Origin: Leptothermofonsia sp049200465
Lineage (GTDB): Bacteria; Cyanobacteriota; Cyanobacteriia; Leptolyngbyales; Leptolyngbyaceae
Direction of reading: 5' to 3'
Length of the DNA stretch: 64,000 nt
NCBI RefSeq assembly: GCF_049200465.1
Contig: NZ_CP120836.1
Coordinates: 4,464,001 to 4,528,000 of the forward strand
Shown: positions 17,839 through 26,407 of the stretch, piece by piece
Numbering within the stretch: position 1 is the stretch's first letter
Layout of the letters: each line of letters begins with the position of its first letter
Notes under the pieces: model-generated
The model's database searches: none
Told to the model about the DNA's origin: nothing
The model's input: the letters and a program-made list of their open reading frames with translations, nothing else
Position numbers and translations under genes: made by a program

Positions 17839-17925
17839 TTGTCAGTAAGTGTAATAGGGAACAGAGCTTTGGCAATACGGATAAAGGGAAAAAGAGGATA
17901 CCGGACTACTCTTACCCTTTTTGAC

Positions 17926-17941
17926 ATTGATCTAAATCACA
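17926..17941. promoter_or_regulatory. CRP-like half-conserved site upstream of copy 2
   Basis: ATTGATCTAAATCACA keeps the right arm TCACA and 3 of 5 left-arm bases. It sits at the same distance from the copy 2 transcript start as the perfect site of copy 1, supporting a common regulatory origin. Confidence 0.5.
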
Positions 17942-17984
17942 CAAATGCATGATTTAGATCGCGACTGAAGAAACGGACAAATAA

Positions 17985-18077
17985 CATACTAAAAGAGACT
18001 CAACTTTAGCCGAGTCATCAACAGGGAACACACACGACTGCCGACAGGTTTCTTCCAGAAGCTGTCGGTTTTTTATT
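17985..18077 (+). ncRNA. Small RNA gene, triplet copy 2
   Basis: Same arrangement as copy 1: CATACT, GACTC...GAGTC hairpin, CATCAACAGGGAACACACA, then the terminator CCGACAGG...CTGTCGG followed by TTTTTT. The transcribed part is nearly identical to copy 1 while the DNA between copies differs, indicating tandem duplication with selection on the RNA. Confidence 0.65.
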
Positions 18078-18230
18078 GTTTAGAGTGATTGAGCCGTACC
18101 GTGTTAAAAATAGCGGCACCCGCCCATTTAGCCCAGAGGTGTTTGCCCCCTCCAGGGGTGTTCCTGGCGACAGGTAATGTTAATAACTGTTGCTAAATCC
18201 GTGTCCCTTACGCAAATTCTCCCTTTACAC

Positions 18231-18246
18231 AGTGACAAAGATCACA
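18231..18246. promoter_or_regulatory. CRP-like site upstream of small RNA copy 3
   Basis: AGTGACAAAGATCACA keeps GTGA and TCACA arms of the CRP consensus, with the same 62.5-base spacing to the start of copy 3. Confidence 0.6.
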
Positions 18247-18289
18247 TCTACAACTGATCGAGATCGCTCTTTCAGCCCAGTACAACCGA

Positions 18290-18379
18290 CATACTAAAGA
18301 AGACTCAACTTTAGCCGAGTCATCAACAGGGAACACACGACTGCCGGCAGGTTTCTTCCAGAAACTGTCGGTTTTTTAT
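18290..18379 (+). ncRNA. Small RNA gene, triplet copy 3
   Basis: Third copy with CATACT, the GACTC/GAGTC hairpin, GGGAACACAC and a terminator CTGCCGGCAGG...CTGTCGG plus TTTTTT. Its terminator runs directly into a family A repeat at 18377, which therefore marks the end of the array. Confidence 0.65.
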
Positions 18380-18487
18380 AGCCATTACCACCAGGCTTAG
18401 GACGGGGTGCAGGGGTTCCACCTCTGGCTGGGGGCGAAGCCCCTGCACCTCCAATTCAGTATTCTAAGCAAGCTGGCGGCAGCTATA
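18377..18487. repeat. Interspersed MITE-like repeat, family A, copy 3
   Basis: 111 bp from tatagcc to agctata, containing ttaggacggggtgcaggggt and its inner partners. It abuts the small-RNA terminator on one side and the minus-strand gene end (18489) on the other. Confidence 0.8.
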
Positions 18488-18488
18488 T

Positions 18489-19112
18489 TTACCGCATTGC
18501 ACCCATTGTTGTTTTCCAGGAAAGTTCTTTACATAAAATGCTGAGTGCCCGTTGATCGGCTCCGCTAAAGAGATTGCTATCAATTAATTCTGTCAGCACT
18601 TGCTGAGTGAGTTGTGCTGCAAACATTCCACCACATTTCAGCAGGTGACTGTAGTAGCAGAACTGGGGACGTTGCTCCTGGTTGAGGTGAAAGCGGTAAA
18701 TTTCATCCTGCGTCATGCGATACACCACCGTATTGACTGGAACAACGACTCTGGGAATCCCGTGAATGCCATAGGATTCTCCATTTTGCTTAACAAACGT
18801 TCCAATCAAAACGGTTCCCAGAAGGGTGCGAGTTTCGTAGATCAAATCCGGCGAAAAAATGGGGTCAGGCTCACTGGAGAGGCGCGGTCCCATATTAAGA
18901 AACATCGGATTGAACAGTTGGGAGTTATAAATCAGCCCTACTGCCCAATGCCGTCCTTTGCTCTCTAATTTGACAAAGGAACCGAACCCGTAGTCGTCTG
19001 GTTTAGGGGGAGAATCGTGGCTTTTCTCATCGTCTACCTCTACGATGTAATCGCAATGAGAATTCGATTTGACGATTTTGCCCAGACGCACAGCCAACTC
19101 TCCTGCTTCCAT
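18489..19112 (-). CDS. Conserved hypothetical, possible HAS-barrel protein
   Basis: Family not certain. About 207 residues. The first ~110 contain a beta-rich segment with FGSFVKLESKGRHWAVGLIYNSQ, reminiscent of the HAS-barrel domain at the N-terminus of HerA-like ATPases, but no ATPase follows. The second half is helical (QDEIYRFHLNQEQRPQFCYY). I chose the ATG at 19112 because a GGAG lies six bases before it and the protein reads MEAGELAVRLG; the upstream ATG at 19241 adds residues of poor composition. Confidence 0.5.
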   Translation of the reverse strand: MEAGELAVRLGKIVKSNSHCDYIVEVDDEKSHDSPPKPDDYGFGSFVKLESKGRHWAVGLIYNSQLFNPMFLNMGPRLSSEPDPIFSPDLIYETRTLLGTVLIGTFVKQNGESYGIHGIPRVVVPVNTVVYRMTQDEIYRFHLNQEQRPQFCYYSHLLKCGGMFAAQLTQQVLTELIDSNLFSGADQRALSILCKELSWKTTMGAMR

Positions 19113-19370
19113 ACCACAGCTCCACATCAGGATACGCGAGGATGAAGAAATAGGAACATTTGTACAAAAATTTTCAACTGATACCAATGTTTTATGAAGC
19201 TGTATATTATCAACCCCGGCTATCGCTGTCCCCCTTACCAATGGGGACTACAGAGAGTTCTGATTCTATGCATCCTCATATATTTAGCATGAGACAGTTG
19301 TTGGTTGTTATCTAATGGTTCGCTAAAGGAACTTTGCCTGATTATCTAACCCAGAAAAACCAATTTACGG

Positions 19371-19450
19371 GGCGTTGCTGAATTTGGGTATGAAATAGAT
19401 GCTGTATGCTCGAAACTTCGTTTCGATTTATGCTGCTTTACAGCAACGCT
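19371..19450. repeat. Interspersed hairpin repeat, family C, copy 2
   Basis: ggcgttgctg...cagcaacgc ends around the conserved core CGAAACTTCGTTTCG. Opposite orientation to copy 1. It sits in the gap between the hypothetical gene and the RNase III remnant. Confidence 0.75.
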
Positions 19451-19480
19451 TCCTAACCCCTAGCTCCCAGGTAGAAAGTC

Positions 19481-19560
19481 TATAGCGATAGCCACTAGGC
19501 TTAGGACGGGGTGCAGGAGTTTCACCCTGACCCCGTTCAAATTTCAAGAAGGACGCTATA
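19481..19560. repeat. Degenerate family A repeat, copy 4
   Basis: Keeps the tatagcgata end and ttaggacggggtgcagg but lacks part of the second half, so it looks internally deleted. It lies next to a family C repeat. Confidence 0.6.
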
Positions 19561-19637
19561 TCTGTAGCCTGTTGCCGATAGCCTGTTGCCCTGCTAAACG
19601 TCAGATTTCAGGGAAAGTTCAGTCTGGTATAACATAC

Positions 19638-20094
19638 TCAATTTCTTTCTGCCTGAAATACATCGCTAAACAATCGAATAATAGTTTCCCTGGCGGCACG
19701 ATAGCCTCCATCGAAATAAATCCCTCCAATTACAGCTTCAAAGGTTTCTGCTAAAACGCGGGGTTGTTCATAGGCTCTTTGCTTTTTTTCCCCTTCCCCC
19801 AACCTGATCACAAACCCCACTCCAATAGCTTCACTGATTCTTGCCAGATTGGCTTCACACTCTAGCGCTTTCTTCTTTTTCAGTAATTTCCCCTTTGGTC
19901 TGGTAACCTGCCCGGATCAGTAATTCAGTCAAAATTGCTTTTAACACGGCATCTCCCAATACACAAAACGCCTGCTGATCTTCACACACCTGTCCTTTCT
20001 GAAACTGCTCTAAAGCATGGGCTTTGGTGGTCAGGGCACGGGTTAACAGCCGCTTATCAAAGAAGAAGTAGCCGAGTTTTTCTTCAAGGGTCAT
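19638..20094 (-). pseudogene. RNase III-like protein, frameshifted
   Basis: Two frames together encode a ~150-residue RNase III-domain protein: MTLEEKLGYFFFDKRLLTRAL, then LGDAVLKAILTEL, then AETFEAVIGGIYFDGGYRAAR near the end. The first frame stops in SARV at ~19858. Deleting one A from the A5 run near 19876 joins it to KKKALECEANLARISEAIG. The signature LExxGD reads AFCVLGD here, so one acidic residue of the first motif is missing while the second catalytic Glu (TFEAVIG) remains. There is no double-stranded RNA-binding domain. It may be an inactive relative, a pseudogene, or an intact gene with a sequencing error. Confidence 0.65.
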
Positions 20095-20209
20095 GGGACT
20101 TGGAAATTTGGGATTTTGGATTGGGAGATGAAGGGAGAGTAGGGAGGGAAGAGGGGAAATGAGATGATAAATATGGCTTCTCTGCCGCCCCTCACCTTTC
20201 TCTAATAGC

Positions 20210-20326
20210 TATAGCTGTCGCCAGGTTGCTTAGGACATTGGCTTTAAGGGGGTGTGGGGGCAAAGCGCCCCCAGCCAAGGGTTCCTACCCCTGCACGCCG
20301 TCCTCAGCCTGGTGGCTATCGCTATA
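20210..20326. repeat. Interspersed MITE-like repeat, family A, copy 5
   Basis: 117 bp, tatagctgtcgccaggttgc...ctatcgctata, close to copy 1. It ends about 40 bases before the creatininase-family gene and may influence its promoter. Confidence 0.8.
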
Positions 20327-20367
20327 ACAACCAACAACTAACAATCTCTCTCCCCCTCAATTTTCCT

Positions 20368-21189
20368 ATGATGCACACCTTTATTCCGCCCGATCGCTTC
20401 TTTCCCTATCTCACCTGGGTTGATGTGGAATCCATGCCCGATCGAGCCAATGTGGTGGTGATTCAACCTGTGGGAGCGATCGAACAGCATGGCCCCCATT
20501 TACCCTTAGCCGTGGATGCGGCGATCGGGTTGGGGGTGTTGGGGCGGGCATTAGAAAAGCTACCTTCCAACGTTCCGGCCTATGCTTTGCCATCTCTCTA
20601 TTACGGAAAATCCAATGAACACTGGCACTTTCCGGGCACTGTCACATTGAGTGTGCAAACGTTACTGGCAACCTTAATGGAAGTGGGAGAAGCGGTGTAC
20701 CGGGCGGGGTTCCGCAAGCTGGTGTTGATGAACTCCCACGGTGGACAACCGCAGGTGATAGAAATTGCCGCACGGGACCTACACCAGAAATATGAAGATT
20801 TTGCTGTATTTCCGCTGTTTACCTGGCGAGTACCGAACATTGCAGCAGATTTGTTGAGCGAAAAAGAGTTAGCGTTTGGGATTCATGCCGGAGATGCGGA
20901 AACCAGCCTGATGCTCTCCCTTTTACCCCATCAGGTCAAAATGGAACGAGCAGTTACCGAGTACCCCCAGGAGCTACCCACCGGGAGTTTGCTCAGTATG
21001 GAAGGGAATTTACCCTTCGCCTGGGTAACGAGAGATTTGAGCCAGAGCGGAACCCTGGGTGATCCGACAACCGCCACCAGGGAGAAGGGCGATCGCATCC
21101 TGGAGTCCCTCTCAGATGGCTGGGTGCAGGTGATAAAAGACATCCATCGCTTTCAGCTACCTCAGGTCTGGAAAAGTGAGGGGGGATAG
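20368..21189 (+). CDS. Creatininase-family amidohydrolase
   Basis: A 273-residue metal-dependent amidohydrolase of the creatininase family. Metal ligands are visible: Glu and His in IEQHGPHLPLAVD, His in MNSHGGQP, and Asp/Glu in HAGDAETSLML. In cyanobacteria the physiological substrate is unknown; creatinine itself is unlikely. I start at the ATG at 20368 (MMHTFIPPDRF) because upstream codons come from a family A repeat and STRR sequence. Low-complexity DNA follows the stop. Confidence 0.8.
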   Translation: MMHTFIPPDRFFPYLTWVDVESMPDRANVVVIQPVGAIEQHGPHLPLAVDAAIGLGVLGRALEKLPSNVPAYALPSLYYGKSNEHWHFPGTVTLSVQTLLATLMEVGEAVYRAGFRKLVLMNSHGGQPQVIEIAARDLHQKYEDFAVFPLFTWRVPNIAADLLSEKELAFGIHAGDAETSLMLSLLPHQVKMERAVTEYPQELPTGSLLSMEGNLPFAWVTRDLSQSGTLGDPTTATREKGDRILESLSDGWVQVIKDIHRFQLPQVWKSEGG

Positions 21190-21275
21190 GGGGATGGGGG
21201 GATGGGGTAATGAATATCCCCTTACTCCCTCCTTCCCTCCCTCTCTTACTCCATCACTCCCTCCATCACCTCCCC

Positions 21276-22010
21276 TCAGCTACTCTTAGCCGCCCGGCGG
21301 GTACGCTCAATAAACATCCGCATCGGAATCACACTGGTTGCTAATCCGCTCCCATCTTTTAACAACCCTTTGTTGACTCCAACCATTTCCCCCTGGGAGT
21401 TGAGCAACGGCCCACCTGAGTTTCCGGGTTGAAGCAAGCCAGTGCTGGTTTGCAGGCTGCCGTGTTTGGTGATTCTGGTAAAAGTGCCCTTAGTAAAGGT
21501 GCCTGCCTGCCCACCGGGACTACCGATCGCATACACCTTCTGACCCGGTTTGAGGTTCATCTTGCTTGCCAGCCGCACAGTTGGGAGGCGATCCTTCGTT
21601 TCAAGCTGAACCAGCGCCAGATCATATTGCATATCAACGGATGTAACCCAGCCCTTATAGGTTTTGCCTCCAGCGGTCTTGACTGTCATCACGGGTGAAC
21701 TCCAGACAACATGCTTGTTGGTGATCACCAACCCCTCAGAAGTGATAATGCTCCCTGATCCAATTTCCGCACCACAGTAAATCGTTACAACGGCTGGGTT
21801 GACCGTTTGAAAAATTTCATTGGCAATCTGCTGTTCACTCTTAACTAGAGCAGGCTGGCGGTTTCCTGCCTGAAGGGTTGGACTATTAAGTGCCGGAGCC
21901 TGCTTTTGCCCCCCCCGGTCTGTCAAAACCTGGGTTGCCGTCTTGATCCCTGCGGCGGCAAGGATCAGCGTAAGTGAGGCAAGGCACAGCAGCAAATACC
22001 GGAGTTTCAT
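21276..22010 (-). CDS. Trypsin-like serine protease, Deg/HhoA type without PDZ
   Basis: Probably a periplasmic or thylakoid serine protease. The N-terminus is a hydrophobic signal or anchor. Catalytic triad of the chymotrypsin fold: His in TNKHVVWSS, Asp in YDLALVQLE, Ser in QPGNSGGPLL. The protein ends after the protease domain, so there is no PDZ domain as in full HhoA/HtrA. The ATG at 22010 (MKLRYLLL) gives a clean signal peptide; a start at 22031 adds seven residues. It is divergent from the downstream lipoprotein gene. Confidence 0.85.
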   Translation of the reverse strand: MKLRYLLLCLASLTLILAAAGIKTATQVLTDRGGQKQAPALNSPTLQAGNRQPALVKSEQQIANEIFQTVNPAVVTIYCGAEIGSGSIITSEGLVITNKHVVWSSPVMTVKTAGGKTYKGWVTSVDMQYDLALVQLETKDRLPTVRLASKMNLKPGQKVYAIGSPGGQAGTFTKGTFTRITKHGSLQTSTGLLQPGNSGGPLLNSQGEMVGVNKGLLKDGSGLATSVIPMRMFIERTRRAAKSS

Positions 22011-22086
22011 ATTTAGAAAAATGATGTACATTGAGCTGGAGCATTCGCCCCTTTCGATTAAACACAGTATTCTTCCCTATGCAACG

Positions 22087-22848
22087 ATGATTTTCAACTA
22101 CAAAACCACATTATTGGCTGCGATCATTGGACTGGGTTGCGGAACTGGTCTGAGCGGCTGTTCCGTTTCTTCCCTTCCATTTTTGGGTGAGCAACCCGTT
22201 GCTTCCAGTGCCTCACCCTCTCCTGCGGTCTCAACATCGCCTGCCGCATCGGTTCAACCGGCGTCTCCGGCTCCCTCCCCTGCGGCAAAGCCTAAGCCCA
22301 AATCTAAAATTCCGCTTACGGTTGAAAAGCTTAAAAATACGGAATACTACATTCTTGCGGAAGGCCCTGCGAAGCTGACCAAAGGAAAGTTTGAGGACAA
22401 GAAAAAAAGAAAATTTGTGCTTGGCGATCCAGTAGCCTACGGTGACTTGAACCGGGATGGCATTAAGGATGCGATCGCCCCTTTAGACATCACCATTGAC
22501 GGCAGGCGCTTTACCTACCTGGTCGGTGTGGTTAACAACGGTGGCAATCCCAAACATGCCTCAGCAGAATTTTTGGGTGAAAAGGTAAAGGTGAAAACCG
22601 TTTCAGCCAACGCGGGGAAAATCGAAGTGAAGTTTGATAAGTACGCTCCCGGCGATCCAGAGGGCTATCCCAGCCAGACCATTTCACGCACCTATACATT
22701 TAAGCCCTTCAAGTCGGCTGAAGAGGAAAGTAAGGACAAGAAGAAGGACGACAAATCTAAAGATAAAAAGCCAGAAGCGAATAAATCTAAAACAGATAAG
22801 AAAGAGAAGGAAACAAAACCCTCTCCCGAAGCCTCTCCAAAAAGCTGA
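22087..22848 (+). CDS. Putative lipoprotein with Pro/Ser linker
   Basis: Family not recognised. A signal ends in the lipobox LSGCS at about residue 22, followed by a ~45-residue linker rich in Ala, Ser and Pro. The conserved-looking domain (~70-210) has LKNTEYYILAEGPAKLTKG, DLNRDGIKDAIAPL (a calcium-loop-like NRDG) and YLVGVVNNGG. The tail is Lys/Asp/Glu-rich. Probably periplasmic and membrane-anchored. ATG at 22087 begins MIFNYKTT; an upstream in-frame start overlaps the divergent protease gene. Confidence 0.65.
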   Translation: MIFNYKTTLLAAIIGLGCGTGLSGCSVSSLPFLGEQPVASSASPSPAVSTSPAASVQPASPAPSPAAKPKPKSKIPLTVEKLKNTEYYILAEGPAKLTKGKFEDKKKRKFVLGDPVAYGDLNRDGIKDAIAPLDITIDGRRFTYLVGVVNNGGNPKHASAEFLGEKVKVKTVSANAGKIEVKFDKYAPGDPEGYPSQTISRTYTFKPFKSAEEESKDKKKDDKSKDKKPEANKSKTDKKEKETKPSPEASPKS

Positions 22849-22991
22849 GGGTCAGAAAGGAGCCAGAAGCCAGGAGCCATTGAATAGGGATTGGGAGCCA
22901 GGGGCTAGTAACTCCTCACCCCTTCAATCTTTTCCTGTTGCCCGTCGCCTGTTGCCTCTATCAGCACTCACCTGCCTATTCACTCAATGGC

Positions 22992-23942
22992 CTATCTAGC
23001 CATCTTCTCCTCGGATGAGTTTGATGACAGTGGGTGATCCCCTACTTTGCTTGTCTCACTGTGATCTTTTTTATGAAAGTGGATTCCCAGAATGATGTCA
23101 TAGATGAAACCAAAGAAGTCTCTGGTGGTTTGCAGCAACCCTAGTGACTGATGGGAGCCCTTCTCATCCAATAGGGGTTTTGTAGCAAAGTAGGCTCGCT
23201 CGTAGTTGTACCAGGGAATTGAGGGCCAGAGATGATGAACCAGATGATAATTCTGTCCCATAATCATCAGGTTCAAAATGGGGCTGGGATAGACACGGGC
23301 ATTCTTCCAGCGATCGCGTTCCTTAAATGGACGATGGGGCAGGTAGTCAAAAAATAATCCCAACTCCCAACCCACGATCGCCAGCGGCACAAACCAGAAG
23401 TTAAAGATATAACCAATGAACCCGTACTGATATCCCAGAAAAACGATCGTAGCCAGCAAAGAACGGGCAATCACCCATTCCAACAACTCATATTTGCGCC
23501 ACAGCCGACGCTGAAAAAAATAAATTTCGTGATAAAAAAATCTTGCATTAATCAACCAGAGTGGCCCCATCGTAGAGACTACATGGTCGGGATCGTTTTC
23601 AGGATCATTCACATTTGCGTGATGCTGCATATGCACCCGCGTGAACACTGGAAACGAAAAGCAAAGCATCTGGGCGCTTCCGTGTCCGAGAATTGCATTG
23701 ATAATCCGATTTCGATGAGCCGCGTTGTGACAGGCATCATGGATGACGGTGCCAACCAGGTGCAATGCCAGTAAATTTAAGACAAACGAACACCACTGAT
23801 ACCAATGCCAACAAAAGTAACCAAAGGTTGAAATAGTCACCATAGCAACCGCCGCTAAAAACATTAGCAGCGTTGGGTTAAAATCACCGGGAGGACTTAA
23901 CAACTCCTTGGGTACCGTCAGGGGCTTCACTGCCTCCGACAT
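22992..23942 (-). CDS. crtR: Beta-carotene hydroxylase
   Basis: CrtR hydroxylates beta-ionone rings, making zeaxanthin and related carotenoids in cyanobacteria. It is a membrane di-iron enzyme of the fatty-acid-desaturase type. Three His boxes are visible: VIHDACHNAAH near residue 68, VHMQHHAN near 103 and NYHLVHHLWP near 233. Several hydrophobic segments flank them. Residues DPDHVVSTMGPLW and FDYLPHRPFKERDRW are strongly reminiscent of CrtR. Length 316 is near the usual ~300. Confidence 0.9.
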   Translation of the reverse strand: MSEAVKPLTVPKELLSPPGDFNPTLLMFLAAVAMVTISTFGYFCWHWYQWCSFVLNLLALHLVGTVIHDACHNAAHRNRIINAILGHGSAQMLCFSFPVFTRVHMQHHANVNDPENDPDHVVSTMGPLWLINARFFYHEIYFFQRRLWRKYELLEWVIARSLLATIVFLGYQYGFIGYIFNFWFVPLAIVGWELGLFFDYLPHRPFKERDRWKNARVYPSPILNLMIMGQNYHLVHHLWPSIPWYNYERAYFATKPLLDEKGSHQSLGLLQTTRDFFGFIYDIILGIHFHKKDHSETSKVGDHPLSSNSSEEKMAR

Positions 23943-24378
23943 TTATAGCTTCGCTCCTCTTCGCAATCACCACAGGGTAGTATACGCTACCCATTGCACG
24001 AAATAAAGTTTTGTGAAATTAGCTCATCTAATCTAACGGTACAGATTCAAGAAGTAATCTGGAATCCTTTAAGAGGATTTCTTCCTGGCTCTCCTGGCTC
24101 AACGGCCTAAATGTCTAAGCCACATAAGAGTCTAAGCCACATAAGAAAACTGTAGAAAGGTAACATTGAGGAACCTGGAGCAATGATTTTCAGTCAGAAG
24201 CCCTGGAGGAGTGATTGTTTGGGCCTATCTGCAAATCTGCAAATTTTCTGATGCTCCCTTAGAAGTCATGGTGCTATGACAGACGTGCAGAGTCCCAGTT
24301 CATTGATTTTGCTCATTCACTAGAAAGCTCATTCACTAGAAATACTTCTACTAAAAAATACCTGGAGGGGATTTGACT
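23943..24378. other. Intergenic region with short direct repeats
   Basis: Two direct repeats are clear: two copies of taagccacataaga near 24115-24145 and two of gctcattcactagaaa near 24312-24340. No gene is supported. The sequence upstream of the COP23 gene ends with the ribosome binding site CTGGAGGGG, about 8 bases before its ATG. Confidence 0.5.
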
Positions 24379-25215
24379 ATGCTGTCACGGGGGGTTAAAT
24401 CACGTATGGCGAATAGAGTACTGGCTTTAAAAGGATTGGGGTTATCCCTGGGCGCTATTGTTCTGATGGGAACTGGTACTGCGATCGCCGCACCCCTATT
24501 TCCAAGTGCATCCCAGTCCTCTCAAACGGCTCAGCAAAGGCCAGCCGAAGACCCAAACACCGCTTCTGATGATGTGATTGTCGATACGGAATCCCAGAGA
24601 CCAGATTCAACCAGCAATGGGTCTTCCTCCAGATTGGCAGGCACTCGATTTAGCTGCCAGCAGAATGGGGGACAGTTTGTTGTCATGTACCACCCAGAAA
24701 GCCAGCCAGGGCAGTCTTACCCATGGGCAAATCCAACGGCGATGGGGGGCGGCTGGACGCCAGAACTACGCTGCCGGGAAATCAGCCGCCGACTGGAGTC
24801 TTACCGTCCCGATGGCTTGCTGGAAATGCGGACTGCGATTGAGAATGGCTACAACATCGTCTGTGTCACGACTCAAAAGGTTCCCAGTTGCCGCATTGTG
24901 CTGACCGTACCGCCTGGACAAGATCCAATCGCAACGCGCGATCGCGTCTTTCAAAACCTGACGGTTGCGGATAGCGGACAACAAACTCAAGCAGTCAATA
25001 CCTTTGTTGAAGGCAACTGGGGCAGCGGCATTGTTGACGAACTGGGCAGGCTGATTAATGTCAATCTGCCAGGGCTAAGCCAACGCTCAGGCTATTCAGA
25101 TGCTATCGATCTGCGCCCATTCCTGGATCGGGCTGATGGAGGAACGGGGACTTATTTACGGGGAGGAACTCCTAACCGTCCAGCCCCCCGATTAAATCCC
25201 AATCGATTTCGCTAA
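24379..25215 (+). CDS. COP23-domain protein, secreted
   Basis: A signal peptide (LGAIVLMGTGTAIAA) precedes a linker and a COP23 domain, named for a circadian oscillating protein of cyanobacteria. The domain runs from FSCQQNGGQFVVMYHP to about residue 190 and has the conserved cysteines in FSC, LRCREISRRL, YNIVCVTT and PSCRIV, which probably form disulfides in the periplasm or lumen. The remaining C-terminus is Gly/Arg-rich. Function unknown. ATG at 24379 follows GGAGGGG. Confidence 0.75.
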   Translation: MLSRGVKSRMANRVLALKGLGLSLGAIVLMGTGTAIAAPLFPSASQSSQTAQQRPAEDPNTASDDVIVDTESQRPDSTSNGSSSRLAGTRFSCQQNGGQFVVMYHPESQPGQSYPWANPTAMGGGWTPELRCREISRRLESYRPDGLLEMRTAIENGYNIVCVTTQKVPSCRIVLTVPPGQDPIATRDRVFQNLTVADSGQQTQAVNTFVEGNWGSGIVDELGRLINVNLPGLSQRSGYSDAIDLRPFLDRADGGTGTYLRGGTPNRPAPRLNPNRFR

Positions 25216-25410
25216 GGCTCACGGATCCCACCTAACTAACAGCTAACAACCAACAACTAACAACTCCTCTTAAACCTGACACCTACTCTCCTTTAACCAA
25301 CAGGGCACGGTACGCCGTGCCTTTACTGTATCAATCTCTACCGAACTGGTTAGAGAGATCCGTTAAGGTCACTTCAAGCTGAATTTTGTGACCTGAATGA
25401 CAGTGCCTTC

Positions 25411-26394
25411 ATGCGCCTAGAACAGTTACAAGCGTTTCTGGCTGTAGCAGAGACCGGGAGTTTTCAACAAGCGGCTCAGCGGTGCGGGATAACGCAATCT
25501 GCTATCAGTCGTCAGATTCAGGGCTTAGAAACGGATCTGGGTGTCACGTTATTTCATCGAGCCAATCATGCCAGATTAACTATGGCGGGCGATCGCCTGT
25601 TGCCCCGTGCTAAAAAGATTTGTCAGGAGTGGCAAAATGCGGTGCAAGATCTGGCCGATCTGATCGCTGGCAAACAGCCAGAACTCTGTGTCGCGGCGAT
25701 TCATTCCCTCTGTGCCTACCACCTGCCGCCCATCTTGCAGCGCTTCTGTCAGAGCTATCCAGATGTGCAATTGCGGGTTACTGCTCTGGGCAGCGATCGC
25801 GCCCTTAAGGTTTTGAAAGATGGACTGGTTGACCTGGCGATCGTCATGAACAACCGCTTTCTCACCACCAATGCCGAAATGGTGGTCGAAGTGCTGTATG
25901 ATGAGCCGATTAAGGTTCTGGTAGCGGTAGACCATCCTCTAGCCCAGTTTGAAGCGGTGCCCTGGGATGAGTTGGCAAAGTACCCCCAGGTTGTGTTTAA
26001 GGATGGATATGGAATGCAGCGGATCGTGCAGGAGCAGTTTGAACGACGGGGAGCAACTCTGCGGGCTGCACTGGAACTCAATACCCCGGATGCATTTCGG
26101 GGAGTGGTGCGGCAGGGAGAACTGATTGCCCTGTTGCCTGAAACGGCTCTTGTCGAAGCTTATGCCGATCCCACTCTGGCGGTGCGTCCAGTCGCCCCCA
26201 GTTTAACCATCGGTCATCAAAAACCGGATGTTCTGCCCGACCCACCTCTAACCCGCCAGGTTGTACTGGTTACGACTTGCGATCGCCTTCAAATCCCTCC
26301 TATTCAGCACTTCTACAAGCTTGTTTCTGAACTGTTGCCGCTTCAAGTGAACCGTTTGCCTTTGTCCACCGCCAGTGGGGAATCCAAACTTTAA
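25411..26394 (+). CDS. ntcB: LysR-type regulator NtcB of nitrate assimilation
   Basis: NtcB activates nitrate-assimilation genes in cyanobacteria, acting with NtcA. The protein has a LysR winged helix at residues 1-60 (QQAAQRCGITQSAISRQI) and a substrate-binding domain. Stretches AGKQPELCVAAIHS, LGSDRALKVLKDGLVD and FKDGYGMQR match NtcB as I know it. Length 327 is close to the family. The next gene starts 14 bases downstream and is the TrpD-like gene that is a frequent partner. Confidence 0.85.
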   Translation: MRLEQLQAFLAVAETGSFQQAAQRCGITQSAISRQIQGLETDLGVTLFHRANHARLTMAGDRLLPRAKKICQEWQNAVQDLADLIAGKQPELCVAAIHSLCAYHLPPILQRFCQSYPDVQLRVTALGSDRALKVLKDGLVDLAIVMNNRFLTTNAEMVVEVLYDEPIKVLVAVDHPLAQFEAVPWDELAKYPQVVFKDGYGMQRIVQEQFERRGATLRAALELNTPDAFRGVVRQGELIALLPETALVEAYADPTLAVRPVAPSLTIGHQKPDVLPDPPLTRQVVLVTTCDRLQIPPIQHFYKLVSELLPLQVNRLPLSTASGESKL

Positions 26395-26407
26395 GCTGAT
26401 AACTGTT

